DNA from: CAVSCD01 sp963726335
GTDB taxonomy: Bacteria; Acidobacteriota; Aminicenantia; Aminicenantales; UBA8522
NCBI GenBank assembly: GCA_963726335.1
Contig: CAVSCD010000004.1
Coordinates: forward strand, 248,001-312,000
Direction of reading: 5' to 3'
DNA length: 64,000 nucleotides
Of the stretch, positions 1-8,527 are shown in pieces. Under the pieces are notes generated by a model. It was not told where the DNA came from and made no database searches. It was given only the letters and a program-made list of their open reading frames with translations. Each line of letters starts with the position of its first letter. The first letter of the stretch is position 1. Position numbers and translations under genes: made by a program.

Positions 1-429
1 TTCGGCGCGGCGATGATGCTCGGCCGGTTCCTGGCGTCGACGATGAAGAACCTCACGGCCATGGGCGCCAAGGTCATCACGCTGACGTCGCTTATATCCG
101 TGCTCGCCATCGTCGCCCTAACCCTCACCAGGAGCCCGGCGCTGGCCCTGGTCGCCATCGTGGTCACGGGCCTCGCTTTCGCGCCGATCTTCCCGACGAT
201 CGTGGGCGTCACCTTCGCCAAGTTCGAGCCCCGGCTCTACGGCAGCATCTTCGGGATCATCTTCGCCGTCGGCCTGCTCGGGGCGACGTTCGTGCCCAAG
301 TTCATCGGCAACCTGAGCGCCGGCAAATCGGTGCAGGCCGGACTCCCGGTCGCCGCGGTCATGGCGGGCATATTGTTCGTTATCTCCCTGTTCATCGGCA
401 AGGTCGGCAGACCGGCCAAGACGAAATAA
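1..429 (+). CDS. MFS transporter, C-terminal part (partial)
   Basis: The reading frame is open from the first base, so this is the 3' end of a gene that begins outside the window. The visible 142 residues are very hydrophobic, with about four membrane segments, and a Pro/Gly-rich segment (LAFAPIFPTIVG) typical of the C-terminal half of sugar-type major facilitator carriers such as the FucP group. The tail is basic (GKVGRPAKTK), as expected for a cytoplasmic C-terminus. Substrate cannot be read from this fragment. A GC-rich hairpin follows the stop. Confidence 0.75.
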   Translation, partial: FGAAMMLGRFLASTMKNLTAMGAKVITLTSLISVLAIVALTLTRSPALALVAIVVTGLAFAPIFPTIVGVTFAKFEPRLYGSIFGIIFAVGLLGATFVPKFIGNLSAGKSVQAGLPVAAVMAGILFVISLFIGKVGRPAKTK

Positions 430-461
430 GACAGCCAAAGCACATAACCGACGCGGGGTGG

Positions 462-499
462 GAGCGGCCGGAGGCGTCGTGGGGCTCCGGCCGGCGCTC
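462..499 (+). terminator. GC-rich hairpin after the MFS gene
   Basis: GGCCGGAG (466-473) pairs with CTCCGGCC (485-492) across an 11-nt loop, and GAGC/GCTC extends the stem after a small bulge. It lies between the MFS stop and the next gene. No T-run follows, so it could be an inefficient terminator or an mRNA 3'-end stabiliser. Confidence 0.4.
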
Positions 500-543
500 C
501 TGGAAATCCCCGTGGCGGCCTTTTCCGTCAAGGAGGCCTGATC

Positions 544-2800
544 GTGCGCCAAGAACGTTACGGCATCCCTGTCGTCTGGGCCATCCTGCTCCTGACGTCA
601 CTCGCGGGACCCACCGGGTTGAACGCCGAGGAATTCTCGCAGGAACGCGCTTACGAACATCTCCGTCACCTCGCCGGGACGATCGGCCCGCGGCCGCTCG
701 GCTCTCCGGGGGAAAAGGCGGCTCTCGAGTATTTCGCGCTGAAGATCGCCGAGTTCGGGGGCAAGGTGGAGTGGCAGCCGGTCAGCGGCAAAGCCGCGCC
801 GGAGGGGGAGGACGCTTTGAACACGGCGAGCTTCAACGTTATCGGCCGTTTCGAAGGCTCGAGCCCGCGCCAAATCATCGTCGGCGCCCACGTCGACTCG
901 TCGACGCCCGAGATCGCCGGGGCCGACGATGACGGCTCGGGCGTGGCCGTCATGCTCGAGGCCGCCCGGGTGCTGGCTGCCAAGCCACACGAGGCCACGC
1001 TCGTATTCGTGGCGTTCTGCGGGGAGGAGGCGGGCCTGGTCGGTTCGAAATACTTCGTGGAGCATTACCCGCTGGCGCACGCCGCCCTGATGCTCCAGCT
1101 CGACATGACCAGCGGCGAGGCGCCGCTGATGCTCTGGATCGACTCCCGGAAGCAGCAGAGCCCGGCCTGGCTGGTGTCGGCGAGCCTCGAAATTTACCGC
1201 GGGCTGGGCTATCGCGACCTTGAATATCCGACGATCTTCCAGAGCCTGAACGGCTCTCTCGGCGGCGCGGGATCCGATCACGAGCCGTTCCTGGCGAAGG
1301 GGATCCCCGCCATCGCCTTTGTGAGCGACATCCGGCACCCGATCCACACGCCGTGCGATACGCTCGAATATTTCAAGCCGGAGGGCCTGGTGCGGAGCGG
1401 ACGCCTGGTGGTCGGGCTCATCGACAAGTTCCACCGCGGCCAGCCGGCGGAAAAGGCCGGGCGCTATATGCTGGTGCTGGCCGGCGGCCGGCCGTTCTTT
1501 ATCAACCCGTCCTGGCTGGCGGCGTTTGTCGTCCTGAGTCTGGCCGCGGCGCTGTCCGCCCTGATCCGACTCTACCGGCGGCGCGGGCGGGGGTACGGCC
1601 CGGATGAGGACAAGAAGGTGAAAAAATCGTGGCCGAAGCTGATTGGCGTTCATCTCGTCATGCTCTGCGTGACCTTCTCCTCATTCTGGATAATGGGGCG
1701 ATCTCAGAGGGGTCAGGCTTCCCTGGGTCAGCCGTCCCGGCGCTTATGTGCTCTACGCCTTCCTGTTCTTTATGCTGGGCGTTTGGCTTTCTCTCCAGAT
1801 CCTCCGGAAATGGAGGCTTCGGCGAAACGCCTTTTTTTATGCCATCAGGGCCGGGGTCTATCTGGCTGTTTTGATAATGCTGTTCGGATTCGCCGCCGGT
1901 CCCCGGCTGGCCTTTTACCCGGCGGCGGGCCTCCTCCTCATCAGCCTGGCCTGTCTGGCCCGTCCCGCCTGGCTCAAAGGAGCCCTTTGGCTCCTGTCGC
2001 CCGTTTTCATGTTCCGGCTCCTCGTCCTGCCCGAGTATTACGAATTTCTATACCGGACGATCGGGTTGTCGGGGCTCGGTGCGGCGAGGACAGTCCTTGC
2101 TTTCGCCGCCGTCAACCTCGCGGTCATCCTCTTCACGATGTTCTGGTCGCAGCCTTTTCTCCTCGGGTTCGCGGCAGTCTACAGGAGCTCCGAAACGGAC
2201 CTTTTCGGGCTGCGGGGCCTCCGCCGACCGTTGACCCTCGTCCCCCTCGGCATCCTCATGGCCGTTGGGGCCTTCTGGCTGGCGCGGCAGCCGGGTTACG
2301 AACGTCCCTGGGAGCAGGAGGTCCGGGTCGTCCAGAAGCTGGATGCCACAAAAAACAGGACGACGGTCGAGCTTTCGAGCGGCGATTATCTCCGCGGCGT
2401 CCGGACCGAGATCGGCGGCCGGGTGGAGGACATCACGGCTAGAACATGTTATAAGGCCATCGATTTTCCCCTGCAGATGGACTGGCTAAAGGCCGGTGTC
2501 CGGCCTCAGATCAGTGAATCTGCCGGGGAGAGGCTCGCCCGGGTGGGGTTCGATTTGGCCTTTGAAAAACAGGCCTTCGCGGTGACCCTGAGGCTGATGT
2601 CCAACCGCCCCTTCAGGGTCGAAACCTCGAATGTCAACCACAGGAAGAGGAAGAACCGCCTGGCCGTAAGCTGGCAATACTTCCCCTCCCGCGAACTGCA
2701 TCCCGAGTTCGAGCTCCGGCTGGCTCCCGAAGCGACCCTCGACGCCGATATCCGTGCCGTCTTCCTCGAGACGCCGCGTCCCGGTCGTGTGCCTTGGTGA
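544..2800 (+). CDS. M28 family zinc metallopeptidase with C-terminal membrane domain, frameshifted
   Basis: Exported aminopeptidase-like protein. The GTG start follows AAGGAGG at a 7-nt spacing, and residues 1-28 are a signal peptide. The M28 metal ligands are all visible: H116 (GAHVDSS), D128 (GADDDGSG), E161/E162 (FCGEEAG), D187 (LQLDMTSG) and a late His (IHTPCDT). The frame breaks near residue 384 at a G4 run (1695-1698). Skipping one G joins it to a second frame that supplies several membrane helices and a lumenal beta-rich tail ending at 2800, giving about 751 aa. This is the layout of ER-metallopeptidase-1-like M28 proteins. As sequenced, the protein would end in nonsense at 2442. The peptidase domain is intact either way. 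Biological substrate is unknown. Confidence 0.8.
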
Positions 2801-2867
2801 AAACATGCACTTCGTGCGGCGCTCGGAAATCGTCCGCCGGATCCACATCCTGAAACCTTGACTCCAT

Positions 2868-2905
2868 CCGCGAAATTGAATTCGCGGCTGAGTTGGTGCT
2901 AGAAT
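2868..2905 (+). promoter_or_regulatory. Promoter with overlapping palindrome upstream of the RsbW-like gene
   Basis: TTGAAT (2876-2881) and TAGAAT (2900-2905) are spaced by 18 bp, placing a start near 2912, just ahead of the ATG at 2926. A perfect 7-bp inverted repeat, CCGCGAA (2868-2874) and TTCGCGG (2881-2887), overlaps the -35 box and could be an operator. Confidence 0.5.
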
Positions 2906-2925
2906 AAGTCCAACCGGGCGGGCCG

Positions 2926-3342
2926 ATGAAAACGCTGCAGGTCAAAAGCGAGCTCAGGGAAATCGACAAGGTCCGCAAATTTATGCGCCGCGTCCTGCGC
3001 GGGCTCGAACTCACCGAAGAAGACGTCTACAAGGTGGAGCTTTCGCTCGTCGAGATGTGCACGAACATCGTGCGCTACGCGTATCCGGAATCGCGGGGAA
3101 ACATCTATATCCGCACTTGGCGCGAGGACGCGAGGCTCTACCTCGAGCTGCGGGATGACGGGGTCGCCTTCGACCCCCGGTCGGTCAAAAAGCCGTCGAT
3201 GCGCGAGATGCTCAGCGGCGAGCGGATGGGCGGGCTGGGCATCTTCCTCGCCCGCCGTCTCATGGACGGGTTCGACTACCGGCGCGAGGCCGGCCAGAAC
3301 GTCCTCACCATGTCCAAGAAGGCGGCCGCCAGAAAAGCTTAA
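2926..3342 (+). CDS. rsbW: RsbW/SpoIIAB-like anti-sigma factor serine kinase
   Basis: Small (138 aa) GHKL-fold ATPase. The N box (SLVEMCTNIVRYAY, about residues 43-56), the G1 box (LRDDGVAFDP) and the G2 box (GGLGIFLARRLMD) are all present, and the length is normal for RsbW. Such kinases phosphorylate a STAS-domain antagonist and sequester a sigma factor or another partner. The STAS partner and PP2C phosphatase are at 10.5-12.6 kb, separated by the kinase/transporter block and rpoD. There is no alternative sigma gene in the window, so its target is open. It has its own promoter and converges with the 3346-4176 gene, with stops only a few bases apart. Confidence 0.88.
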   Translation: MKTLQVKSELREIDKVRKFMRRVLRGLELTEEDVYKVELSLVEMCTNIVRYAYPESRGNIYIRTWREDARLYLELRDDGVAFDPRSVKKPSMREMLSGERMGGLGIFLARRLMDGFDYRREAGQNVLTMSKKAAARKA

Positions 3343-3345
3343 GGC

Positions 3346-4176
3346 TCAGTAGAGGACATTCTCCTCCCCGGCCTGCTGGACCAGCCTGTCGATATGCTCG
3401 ACGATGAGGTTCCGTCTGGCCAGGACGGCGTTGATCTCGTCATCGGTGAGGTTATCGCCCACGAAACCCTTGATCATGTTAAAGTCGAGCGCTTTCATTT
3501 TCTCCAACATGGCTTTGGGCATCGTCTTGAGCACGAGCCCTTCCTTGTTTTTTTCGCCGTAAGGCAGCTCGTTCGTCCATTTCTTGCCGGTCCGGAAGCT
3601 CCGGCTATGGTCGATCAGGATGACCCTCCAGTCCTCGGTGATGAGGTAATTGTTCTGGTGGCGGTCCTCGTTGCCGATGAGGTTGTCGAAGGCACGCTGC
3701 AGGTTCAGGGCGCGGTTGTAGCTGAAGACAAAGCGGGGAGGGACGGCGATTTTCTTTTCCACCTTGTCCTTCATCGTCATTTTGGCCTGGACCCAGAGCT
3801 GACAGGAGCCGCGGTTGTCGTGGAGCCGCTTTTCGACCGTCGGCGGCACCATGTTGAGCTCCAGGTGCTTGTCGAATTGGTAGGCGGCGATCTCGTACTT
3901 CCAGCCTTCAATGAAGCCTTTCAGCCGGCCCTCGGGGTTCTTCCAGAGGGCGTTCTTGGTCACCCCGGCGTGCTCGACCGTCAGCTTCCAGGGGTGCGTC
4001 ACGGCCTGGCGGTCGTCCAAGCCGAGCTGCTCCTCGCCGACGATGCTGGCGCTCAGCAGAAAGTCCTCCCACTTCGGCCTTTCGGCGAGCTCGTCGGCGG
4101 TGAGCTGGGCGAGCAGCGGCAGACACGATCCCAGCATAAGAAGAACAAGAACAGATACTCGTCTCATCCTGCTCAT
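3346..4176 (-). CDS. Exported Fam20/PI4K-like kinase-fold protein, paralog 1
   Basis: 276 aa with an N-terminal signal peptide (basic MSRMRR, then VLVLLMLGSCLPLLA). The kinase motifs are visible in order: putative ATP Lys79 (NALWK), helix-C Glu95 (YEIAAY), catalytic loop D171-R-H-Q-N-N176 (LIGNEDRHQNN) and metal-binding D189 (ILIDHSRSF). The IGNxDRH...IDxxRxF pattern resembles the secretory-pathway kinase Fam20C and PI4-kinases more than Hanks kinases. Predicted to phosphorylate an unknown extracytoplasmic substrate. The ATG at 4176 has AGGAGG upstream at a short spacing. Last gene of a five-gene minus-strand run; its two paralogs lie upstream. The C-terminus ends in VLY, shared by all three. 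Family assignment rests on motif reading only. Confidence 0.72.
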   Translation of the reverse strand: MSRMRRVSVLVLLMLGSCLPLLAQLTADELAERPKWEDFLLSASIVGEEQLGLDDRQAVTHPWKLTVEHAGVTKNALWKNPEGRLKGFIEGWKYEIAAYQFDKHLELNMVPPTVEKRLHDNRGSCQLWVQAKMTMKDKVEKKIAVPPRFVFSYNRALNLQRAFDNLIGNEDRHQNNYLITEDWRVILIDHSRSFRTGKKWTNELPYGEKNKEGLVLKTMPKAMLEKMKALDFNMIKGFVGDNLTDDEINAVLARRNLIVEHIDRLVQQAGEENVLY

Positions 4177-4248
4177 GGCCCCTCCTTTGTTTGCGGCAGA
4201 CTCTTCTGACGGATTGTCACGATCTATGGGCTAAGCCGACGCCCGGCT

Positions 4249-5085
4249 TCAATACAAGACCTTGTCCTCGCCGTTTTCTTTCACCATTTCGTCGATCTCC
4301 TCCAGAAGAAGCGTCTTCCGCTTGAGGACAGCCTCGATCTCCTTATCAGTCAGGTAGCCCTCGACCGCTCCCTTGATGCTCGGGAAATCGAGAGCCTTGA
4401 CCTTGTCCACAAAGGACCGGGGGAGCCTGCGGAAAATGAACGCCCGGCCGTCGGCGGACATCTTGATCCCGTTCTTCCCGTACATCAGCCTCCTGCTGAA
4501 TTCGCCGGAGGACCGGAAGGAGCGGGAATGATCGATCAGGATCGTCCGCCAATCCTTCGTGTACAGGACGTTTTGCTGGGTGCGGTCCTCGTTTCCCACC
4601 AGGCAATCCCAGGCCCGGGTCAGGTATTTCATCTTTTCGGTCCGGGGCAGAGCCTCCTGCGGGAAATCGATCTTCTTCTCCTCTTTCTTGAGCAGGCTGT
4701 ACTCGGTCGCGGCCCAGTAGGAGAGGGCGCCCCGGCGGCCTTCGAACTTCCTCTCGACCGTGGGCGGGATCATGTTCAGTCCGATGAGCTTGTCGAGCCT
4801 GTAGGCGGCGATCTCGTACTGCCAGCCCTCGAGAAAGCCCTCCGGGATGCCGCTCGGGTTCTTCCAGCAGGCCTTTTGCTCCACGTCGCCGTGTTTGAGA
4901 TAGACGGCGTACGGCTTGGTCACTCCCTCGCCGATCGCCTCGGACCTCACGATGGGCGCGGTCTTCAGGAATTTCTCCCAGAACGGGCGGAGGGAGATCT
5001 CTTCCGGGGTGAATTGGGCCAGCGCCGGCCGGATCAAGGCCAGCAGGAAGGCGCCCGCGATCAGAATGATGCCGGAACGTCTCAT
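4249..5085 (-). CDS. Exported Fam20/PI4K-like kinase-fold protein, paralog 2
   Basis: 278 aa from the ATG at 5085, chosen because GGGAGG lies about 6 nt upstream and the protein then begins with a good signal peptide (MRRSGIILIAGAFLLALIRPALAQ). An upstream in-frame extension of 54 residues looks non-coding. Key residues are complete: Lys75 (KACWK), Glu91 (YEIAAY), D167-R-T-Q-Q-N172 (LVGNEDRTQQN) and D185 (ILIDHSRSF). It closely matches paralog 1, including the EGW(K/Q)YEIAAY and N-MxPPTVE-K blocks and the terminal VLY. It lies between the nucleotide transporter gene (92 nt upstream) and paralog 1 (72 nt downstream), in the same orientation. Predicted active kinase outside the cytoplasm; substrate unknown. 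Confidence 0.72.
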   Translation of the reverse strand: MRRSGIILIAGAFLLALIRPALAQFTPEEISLRPFWEKFLKTAPIVRSEAIGEGVTKPYAVYLKHGDVEQKACWKNPSGIPEGFLEGWQYEIAAYRLDKLIGLNMIPPTVERKFEGRRGALSYWAATEYSLLKKEEKKIDFPQEALPRTEKMKYLTRAWDCLVGNEDRTQQNVLYTKDWRTILIDHSRSFRSSGEFSRRLMYGKNGIKMSADGRAFIFRRLPRSFVDKVKALDFPSIKGAVEGYLTDKEIEAVLKRKTLLLEEIDEMVKENGEDKVLY

Positions 5086-5177
5086 GACTCGCCTCCCTGG
5101 TCGAGCGGCCCTGGCAACCGCTCGGTTGTTTCCATGATATCGACCTGACGGGACAAAATCAACACCCGGACCGGGCG

Positions 5178-6575
5178 TCAACCCCGGCTTTCGGCTCCTT
5201 TGATCTTCTTGTATTCCCGGATCACGAGAACGGTGAGCAGGATCCAAACGGCGACCATGGCCACGTTGAGAAAGGCATAATGCTCGACTCGCGCGGCCAG
5301 GAAGGTCGTCCCCAGGAAGACGGCGACCGCCGAGAGCGTATCTCCGCCCCTGACGAAAAAGGTATCGATGGCGGCCTTTGCCTTGTATTTTTCCTCACGG
5401 GACGTTTTCAGGAAAAGGGCCGCCTTGGTCGTGTTCATCAGCGAGTAATCGGTCCCGTTCTCCACGGACTTGACCCACTTGAGGAGGCCGAGCGTTGCGC
5501 CGAAGGTGATCAGGCCGTATCCGCCGAACGAGATCACCGGCAGGACAATGAGCGCGCCCGCGATGCCCACCCACTTGAAGATCCGGGAAACGAGGAACAA
5601 CTGAATGACGATGGTCAGGATGCTGGTCAGGAACTGATACTCGGCGAAGAACCCGTCGACGACCTGGGCTTTGTCGAGCCCCCCGGCTGCCCCGGTCTGG
5701 ATGGTGTTGTCGGCGATCCTGGAAATCACGCGGCCGATCATATATTCGCCGTTGGCGTTGATGAAGTTGTAGAGTCCGATGACCAGGGCGACAAGGAGAA
5801 GGTAGCGGCTTTCGAACACGAGCCGGAAGCCTCCGCCGGGCTTCAGCGGCTGCTCCTGGATGGACACCGCGGCGGGCCTCGGTCCGGGGCCGGCCGCCTC
5901 CCTCCTGGCGTTCCGGACATCCCTTTTATGGATAAACACAGCCAGCAGGATACAGACGAGCAGTATTCCTGCGCAAACAAGCATCAGTGGAAAGACGCCC
6001 AGGGGCTTGACCAGCCAGGAATTGACCTTGGAACCGAGAGGCGCGCCGAGGGTTCCGCCAAGCCAGATAAGGGGGAAGAGCCGTTTGCCGGTGTCCTCGA
6101 CATACAGATCGTTGGCGAATCCCCAGAATTGGGAGACGACGAGCATGTTGAAGATGCCGATCCAGATATAAAACACGATCCCGATGCTGCGCAGCGAAAC
6201 GTGCGCCGCGTTGGACAAGCAAAAGAGGATCAAATTGGAGACGAAGAACAGCGTCACCCAAGTGATCAGCACGTGCCGCGCCACGCGGGAGCTGAGGCGG
6301 CTGAAGGCCTTGATGACAAAGATAAAAAGGACGGCTTGGGCCGCGCCGAGGTAGCTCTTCATCTCGGGCGAGTTGCCTGTCAGGATGAGCGCATCGCGGA
6401 CGGGCTTGATGATATAGTAGGCCATGAGGATGAGGAAGACGTTGAGCGCCAGGAGGAACGCCTTGGGTGCCTCACCCTGCCGGATATCGGTGAAAAGCCG
6501 GAGGAATCGATAGACGAGGTTAAAACCCGGCACCGCCACGGGAGGGCCGGCCGGGGCCGCGTTCGGGCTTTTCAT
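5178..6575 (-). CDS. Npt1/TLC-type nucleotide transporter (ATP/ADP carrier family)
   Basis: 465 aa, about 11-12 membrane helices. Family hallmarks include an early membrane segment ending in KPVRDALILTG, the SQFWGFANDLYVEDTGKRLF block and PLIWLGGTLGAPLGS, as in nucleotide carriers of chlamydiae, rickettsiae and plastids and their free-living relatives. Those proteins exchange ATP/ADP or other nucleotides across the inner membrane; substrate and direction here are not known. Length is slightly short for the family (about 500). The gene sits inside the run of exported kinase-like genes, 33 nt after paralog 3 and 92 nt before paralog 2, which suggests it feeds nucleotide to the periplasm or returns products. 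Start ATG at 6575; the nearest purine-rich site (AGGGA) is rather distant. Confidence 0.8.
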   Translation of the reverse strand: MKSPNAAPAGPPVAVPGFNLVYRFLRLFTDIRQGEAPKAFLLALNVFLILMAYYIIKPVRDALILTGNSPEMKSYLGAAQAVLFIFVIKAFSRLSSRVARHVLITWVTLFFVSNLILFCLSNAAHVSLRSIGIVFYIWIGIFNMLVVSQFWGFANDLYVEDTGKRLFPLIWLGGTLGAPLGSKVNSWLVKPLGVFPLMLVCAGILLVCILLAVFIHKRDVRNARREAAGPGPRPAAVSIQEQPLKPGGGFRLVFESRYLLLVALVIGLYNFINANGEYMIGRVISRIADNTIQTGAAGGLDKAQVVDGFFAEYQFLTSILTIVIQLFLVSRIFKWVGIAGALIVLPVISFGGYGLITFGATLGLLKWVKSVENGTDYSLMNTTKAALFLKTSREEKYKAKAAIDTFFVRGGDTLSAVAVFLGTTFLAARVEHYAFLNVAMVAVWILLTVLVIREYKKIKGAESRG

Positions 6576-6608
6576 GGTGCTTTTTCCCTTACGGGGTCCT
6601 TCTGGATG

Positions 6609-7406
6609 CTAATAGAGCACGTCCGCTTCGCCTTTTTCCGCGATCAGGGCTTTGAGCGTTTTCAGGAGAAGGTCCCTGCGGGTCAAAATGGCCTTGATCT
6701 CAGGGTCGCTCAAGTAGGACTTCAGGGCCGACTGGACGGTCTTCCCGTCAAGCTTGAGGAGTCCGTCGAAGAGCTGCCGGGAGCAAACGGTGATCGGGCA
6801 ACCGTTCCGGAGCTCCGGTTCCGGCCCGAAGGCCTCGGATAAATCGACGCGGCACAAGCGCCAGTCGTCCGTGTGGACGAGGAGGTCACCGTAATTCAGG
6901 CACTCGTCGTTGACCAGGCTCTCGAAAACACGGACGCCGTCGAGGACCTTGCCGAAGGCTATGGGGTCGGGGGGCTCCAGCTTTTTGCGCCGCCGGTCCT
7001 GTTCGCTGACACAGTTCTCGATGAAGATCTGCAGGGAACCGGTCTGGCCCTCGATCTTCCGCTCGATCACGGGCGGGACGATCTCGACGCCCAAGAGCTT
7101 GGCCAGCTCATAGGCGGCGAGCTCATACTTGTAGCTGTGGGGCTGGGGCTGGGGCCGGCGGTAGTCGAAGTGCTTGAAAAGCGCCCGGTGCCGGACGGCG
7201 CCGCGGGCCAGCGTCACGACCCAGGGCCTGGACCTTCCCCCCGAGATCTCCTTCTTGACGTCGACGACCTCGGCGCCGCGGAGGAAGCCCTCCAGCTCGG
7301 CCGTCCGGGTCATGCCCGTCTCATCGGGCGGCGGCGCGGAAGGGCTTGTCCCGGCGAGAAACATCAGCCAAAGCAGCAGCCATGCCGGTCGTATCTTTTT
7401 CTTCAT
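6609..7406 (-). CDS. Exported kinase-fold protein, paralog 3, probable pseudokinase
   Basis: 265 aa from the ATG at 7406 (a GTG three codons earlier is possible), beginning with the signal peptide MKKKIRPAWLLLWLMFLAG. It aligns with paralogs 1 and 2 across the whole length: Lys78 (HRALFK), Glu95 (YELAAY), the VPPVIERKIEG block, metal-type D188 (RVDLSEAF) and the VLY end. The catalytic loop is different: the GNEDRxxxN of its relatives is replaced by N166-DECLNYGD174, so the catalytic Asp-Arg pair and downstream Asn are missing. It may bind nucleotide but probably cannot transfer phosphate by the usual route. Its 5' end overlaps the phosphatase gene by 86 bp, indicating tight co-expression. A regulatory partner role, as FAM20A plays for FAM20C in animals, is a guess. 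Confidence 0.68.
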   Translation of the reverse strand: MKKKIRPAWLLLWLMFLAGTSPSAPPPDETGMTRTAELEGFLRGAEVVDVKKEISGGRSRPWVVTLARGAVRHRALFKHFDYRRPQPQPHSYKYELAAYELAKLLGVEIVPPVIERKIEGQTGSLQIFIENCVSEQDRRRKKLEPPDPIAFGKVLDGVRVFESLVNDECLNYGDLLVHTDDWRLCRVDLSEAFGPEPELRNGCPITVCSRQLFDGLLKLDGKTVQSALKSYLSDPEIKAILTRRDLLLKTLKALIAEKGEADVLY

Positions 7407-8475
7407 GGTCTCCACCCCAAACGCTGAATGCGCCGTCGATGATCAGGAGGGCGCTCAGATTATCGTTGTAGGACTTCGAAATCCCCGTGTCGACGATCCA
7501 AACCCTGCCGCCGAACCTCCTCATCTGGGCGATCGTCACAGCCGTGCGGGGCGTGTGGGCGATCACCAGATGCCGGGCGCCCAGGTTGGCCAGGATCCGG
7601 TCCACTTCCTCCCGCATGTCCGGCTCGGACACGGTGGCCAGGTCGCGGTACCAAAGAGGGCCGTCGCCGCGATAGGCGAGCTCGAGCTTTGCCGGATAGG
7701 TGGGTTCCTCGTAAACCAGGGCTTTTTGGATATCGGACAGCTCCTTCCGGTAGAGGTCGTTGATCTTTTCGAGTCCCCAGAGCGAAAACGCCTCGCTGAT
7801 CCCGCCGTGGACGAATACGGTCTCATCGATCTTGATGATGATGTTGCGCCGGAGAAGCCACTTGCCGTACTTGTTATTGAAGTTGACCAGGTACTCGCGC
7901 TGGGCGGCCGGGTCGTTTTTCAGGGTGTTCCAGAACTCCTCGGCCAGGACTTCCGGCGGAGTGCGATCGCCGCGGGCCCGGGCGATGTTCAGGTGCTTCT
8001 CGAGCTCCCGCTCCTGCCCTCGCCGGTATTTCTCGGGCAGGAACGAGGTGAACTGATCCACGGTGAGGTAATCCGGATAGCGGAAGATGACCCCGCCGAT
8101 GTTCAGCTCCTCGTGGTTTCCGAGGAGGACATGCACTTTTCCGCCGGCGGATTCGGCCTCGCCTTCCAGGGCCATCAACACGTCCAGGATCTTCTTCGGG
8201 TCCGGCCCCCGGTCCATGATGTCCCCGGTCTGCACGAAGTGGGTATCGCCGGCCGCCCAGTGGAGGCCGGAATCGACCAGTCCTGTGCCTTTGATGATCT
8301 TCTCGAAGTTTTCGTAGTCCCCGTGAAGGTCGCCGATGACGACGACCTTCCTGACGCCGGTCCAGGTTGATGGGATGTCACTGGCGACGGACGGCCGCAT
8401 GGCCAAGACGAGCAGGCTCAAATAAAGGGCGGCGGCCCGGCGGCGGCGAGACAACGTTCGGCAGCCGGAGGTCAT
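7321..8475 (-). CDS. Exported PPP-type (calcineurin-like) phosphatase
   Basis: 384 aa from the ATG at 8475. A TTG four codons upstream (8487) has AGGGAG at a good distance and may be the real start. A signal-like hydrophobic segment (AALYLSLLVLAMRPSVAS) follows a basic N-terminus. PPP metal motifs are intact: GDLHGD (D49, H51), GDIMDRG (D85, D88, R89), GNHEE (N120, H121), FVHGGIS and VIAHTP. This order matches the Shewanella-like/bacterial PPP phosphatases that act on phosphoproteins, though related enzymes hydrolyse small phosphates. First gene of the run that continues with the kinase-like and nucleotide-carrier genes; it overlaps the next gene. Predicted to reverse phosphorylation outside the cytoplasm. 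Confidence 0.78.
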   Translation of the reverse strand: MTSGCRTLSRRRRAAALYLSLLVLAMRPSVASDIPSTWTGVRKVVVIGDLHGDYENFEKIIKGTGLVDSGLHWAAGDTHFVQTGDIMDRGPDPKKILDVLMALEGEAESAGGKVHVLLGNHEELNIGGVIFRYPDYLTVDQFTSFLPEKYRRGQERELEKHLNIARARGDRTPPEVLAEEFWNTLKNDPAAQREYLVNFNNKYGKWLLRRNIIIKIDETVFVHGGISEAFSLWGLEKINDLYRKELSDIQKALVYEEPTYPAKLELAYRGDGPLWYRDLATVSEPDMREEVDRILANLGARHLVIAHTPRTAVTIAQMRRFGGRVWIVDTGISKSYNDNLSALLIIDGAFSVWGGDHEEKDTTGMAAALADVSRRDKPFRAAAR

Positions 8476-8527
8476 AGGGTCGCCCAAATGCTTTCTCCCT
8501 GGCGCGCTGTCCGGTACGCGCACCCCC

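Noticed and set aside
544..2442. Programmed ribosomal frameshift in the M28 gene
   Set aside because: The G4 context is not a recognised slippery site, there is no ribosome-site stimulator visible, and similar homopolymer indels occur elsewhere in the window.
5280..6842. A 520-codon plus-strand frame opposite the nucleotide transporter
   Set aside because: Highly charged composition mirrors the antisense of membrane helices; the minus-strand gene has clear family motifs.
3346..7406. HipA-type toxin interpretation of the kinase-like proteins
   Set aside because: Signal peptides, lack of a HipB-like antitoxin gene and the Fam20-like IGNxDRH...IDxxRxF pattern do not fit HipA.
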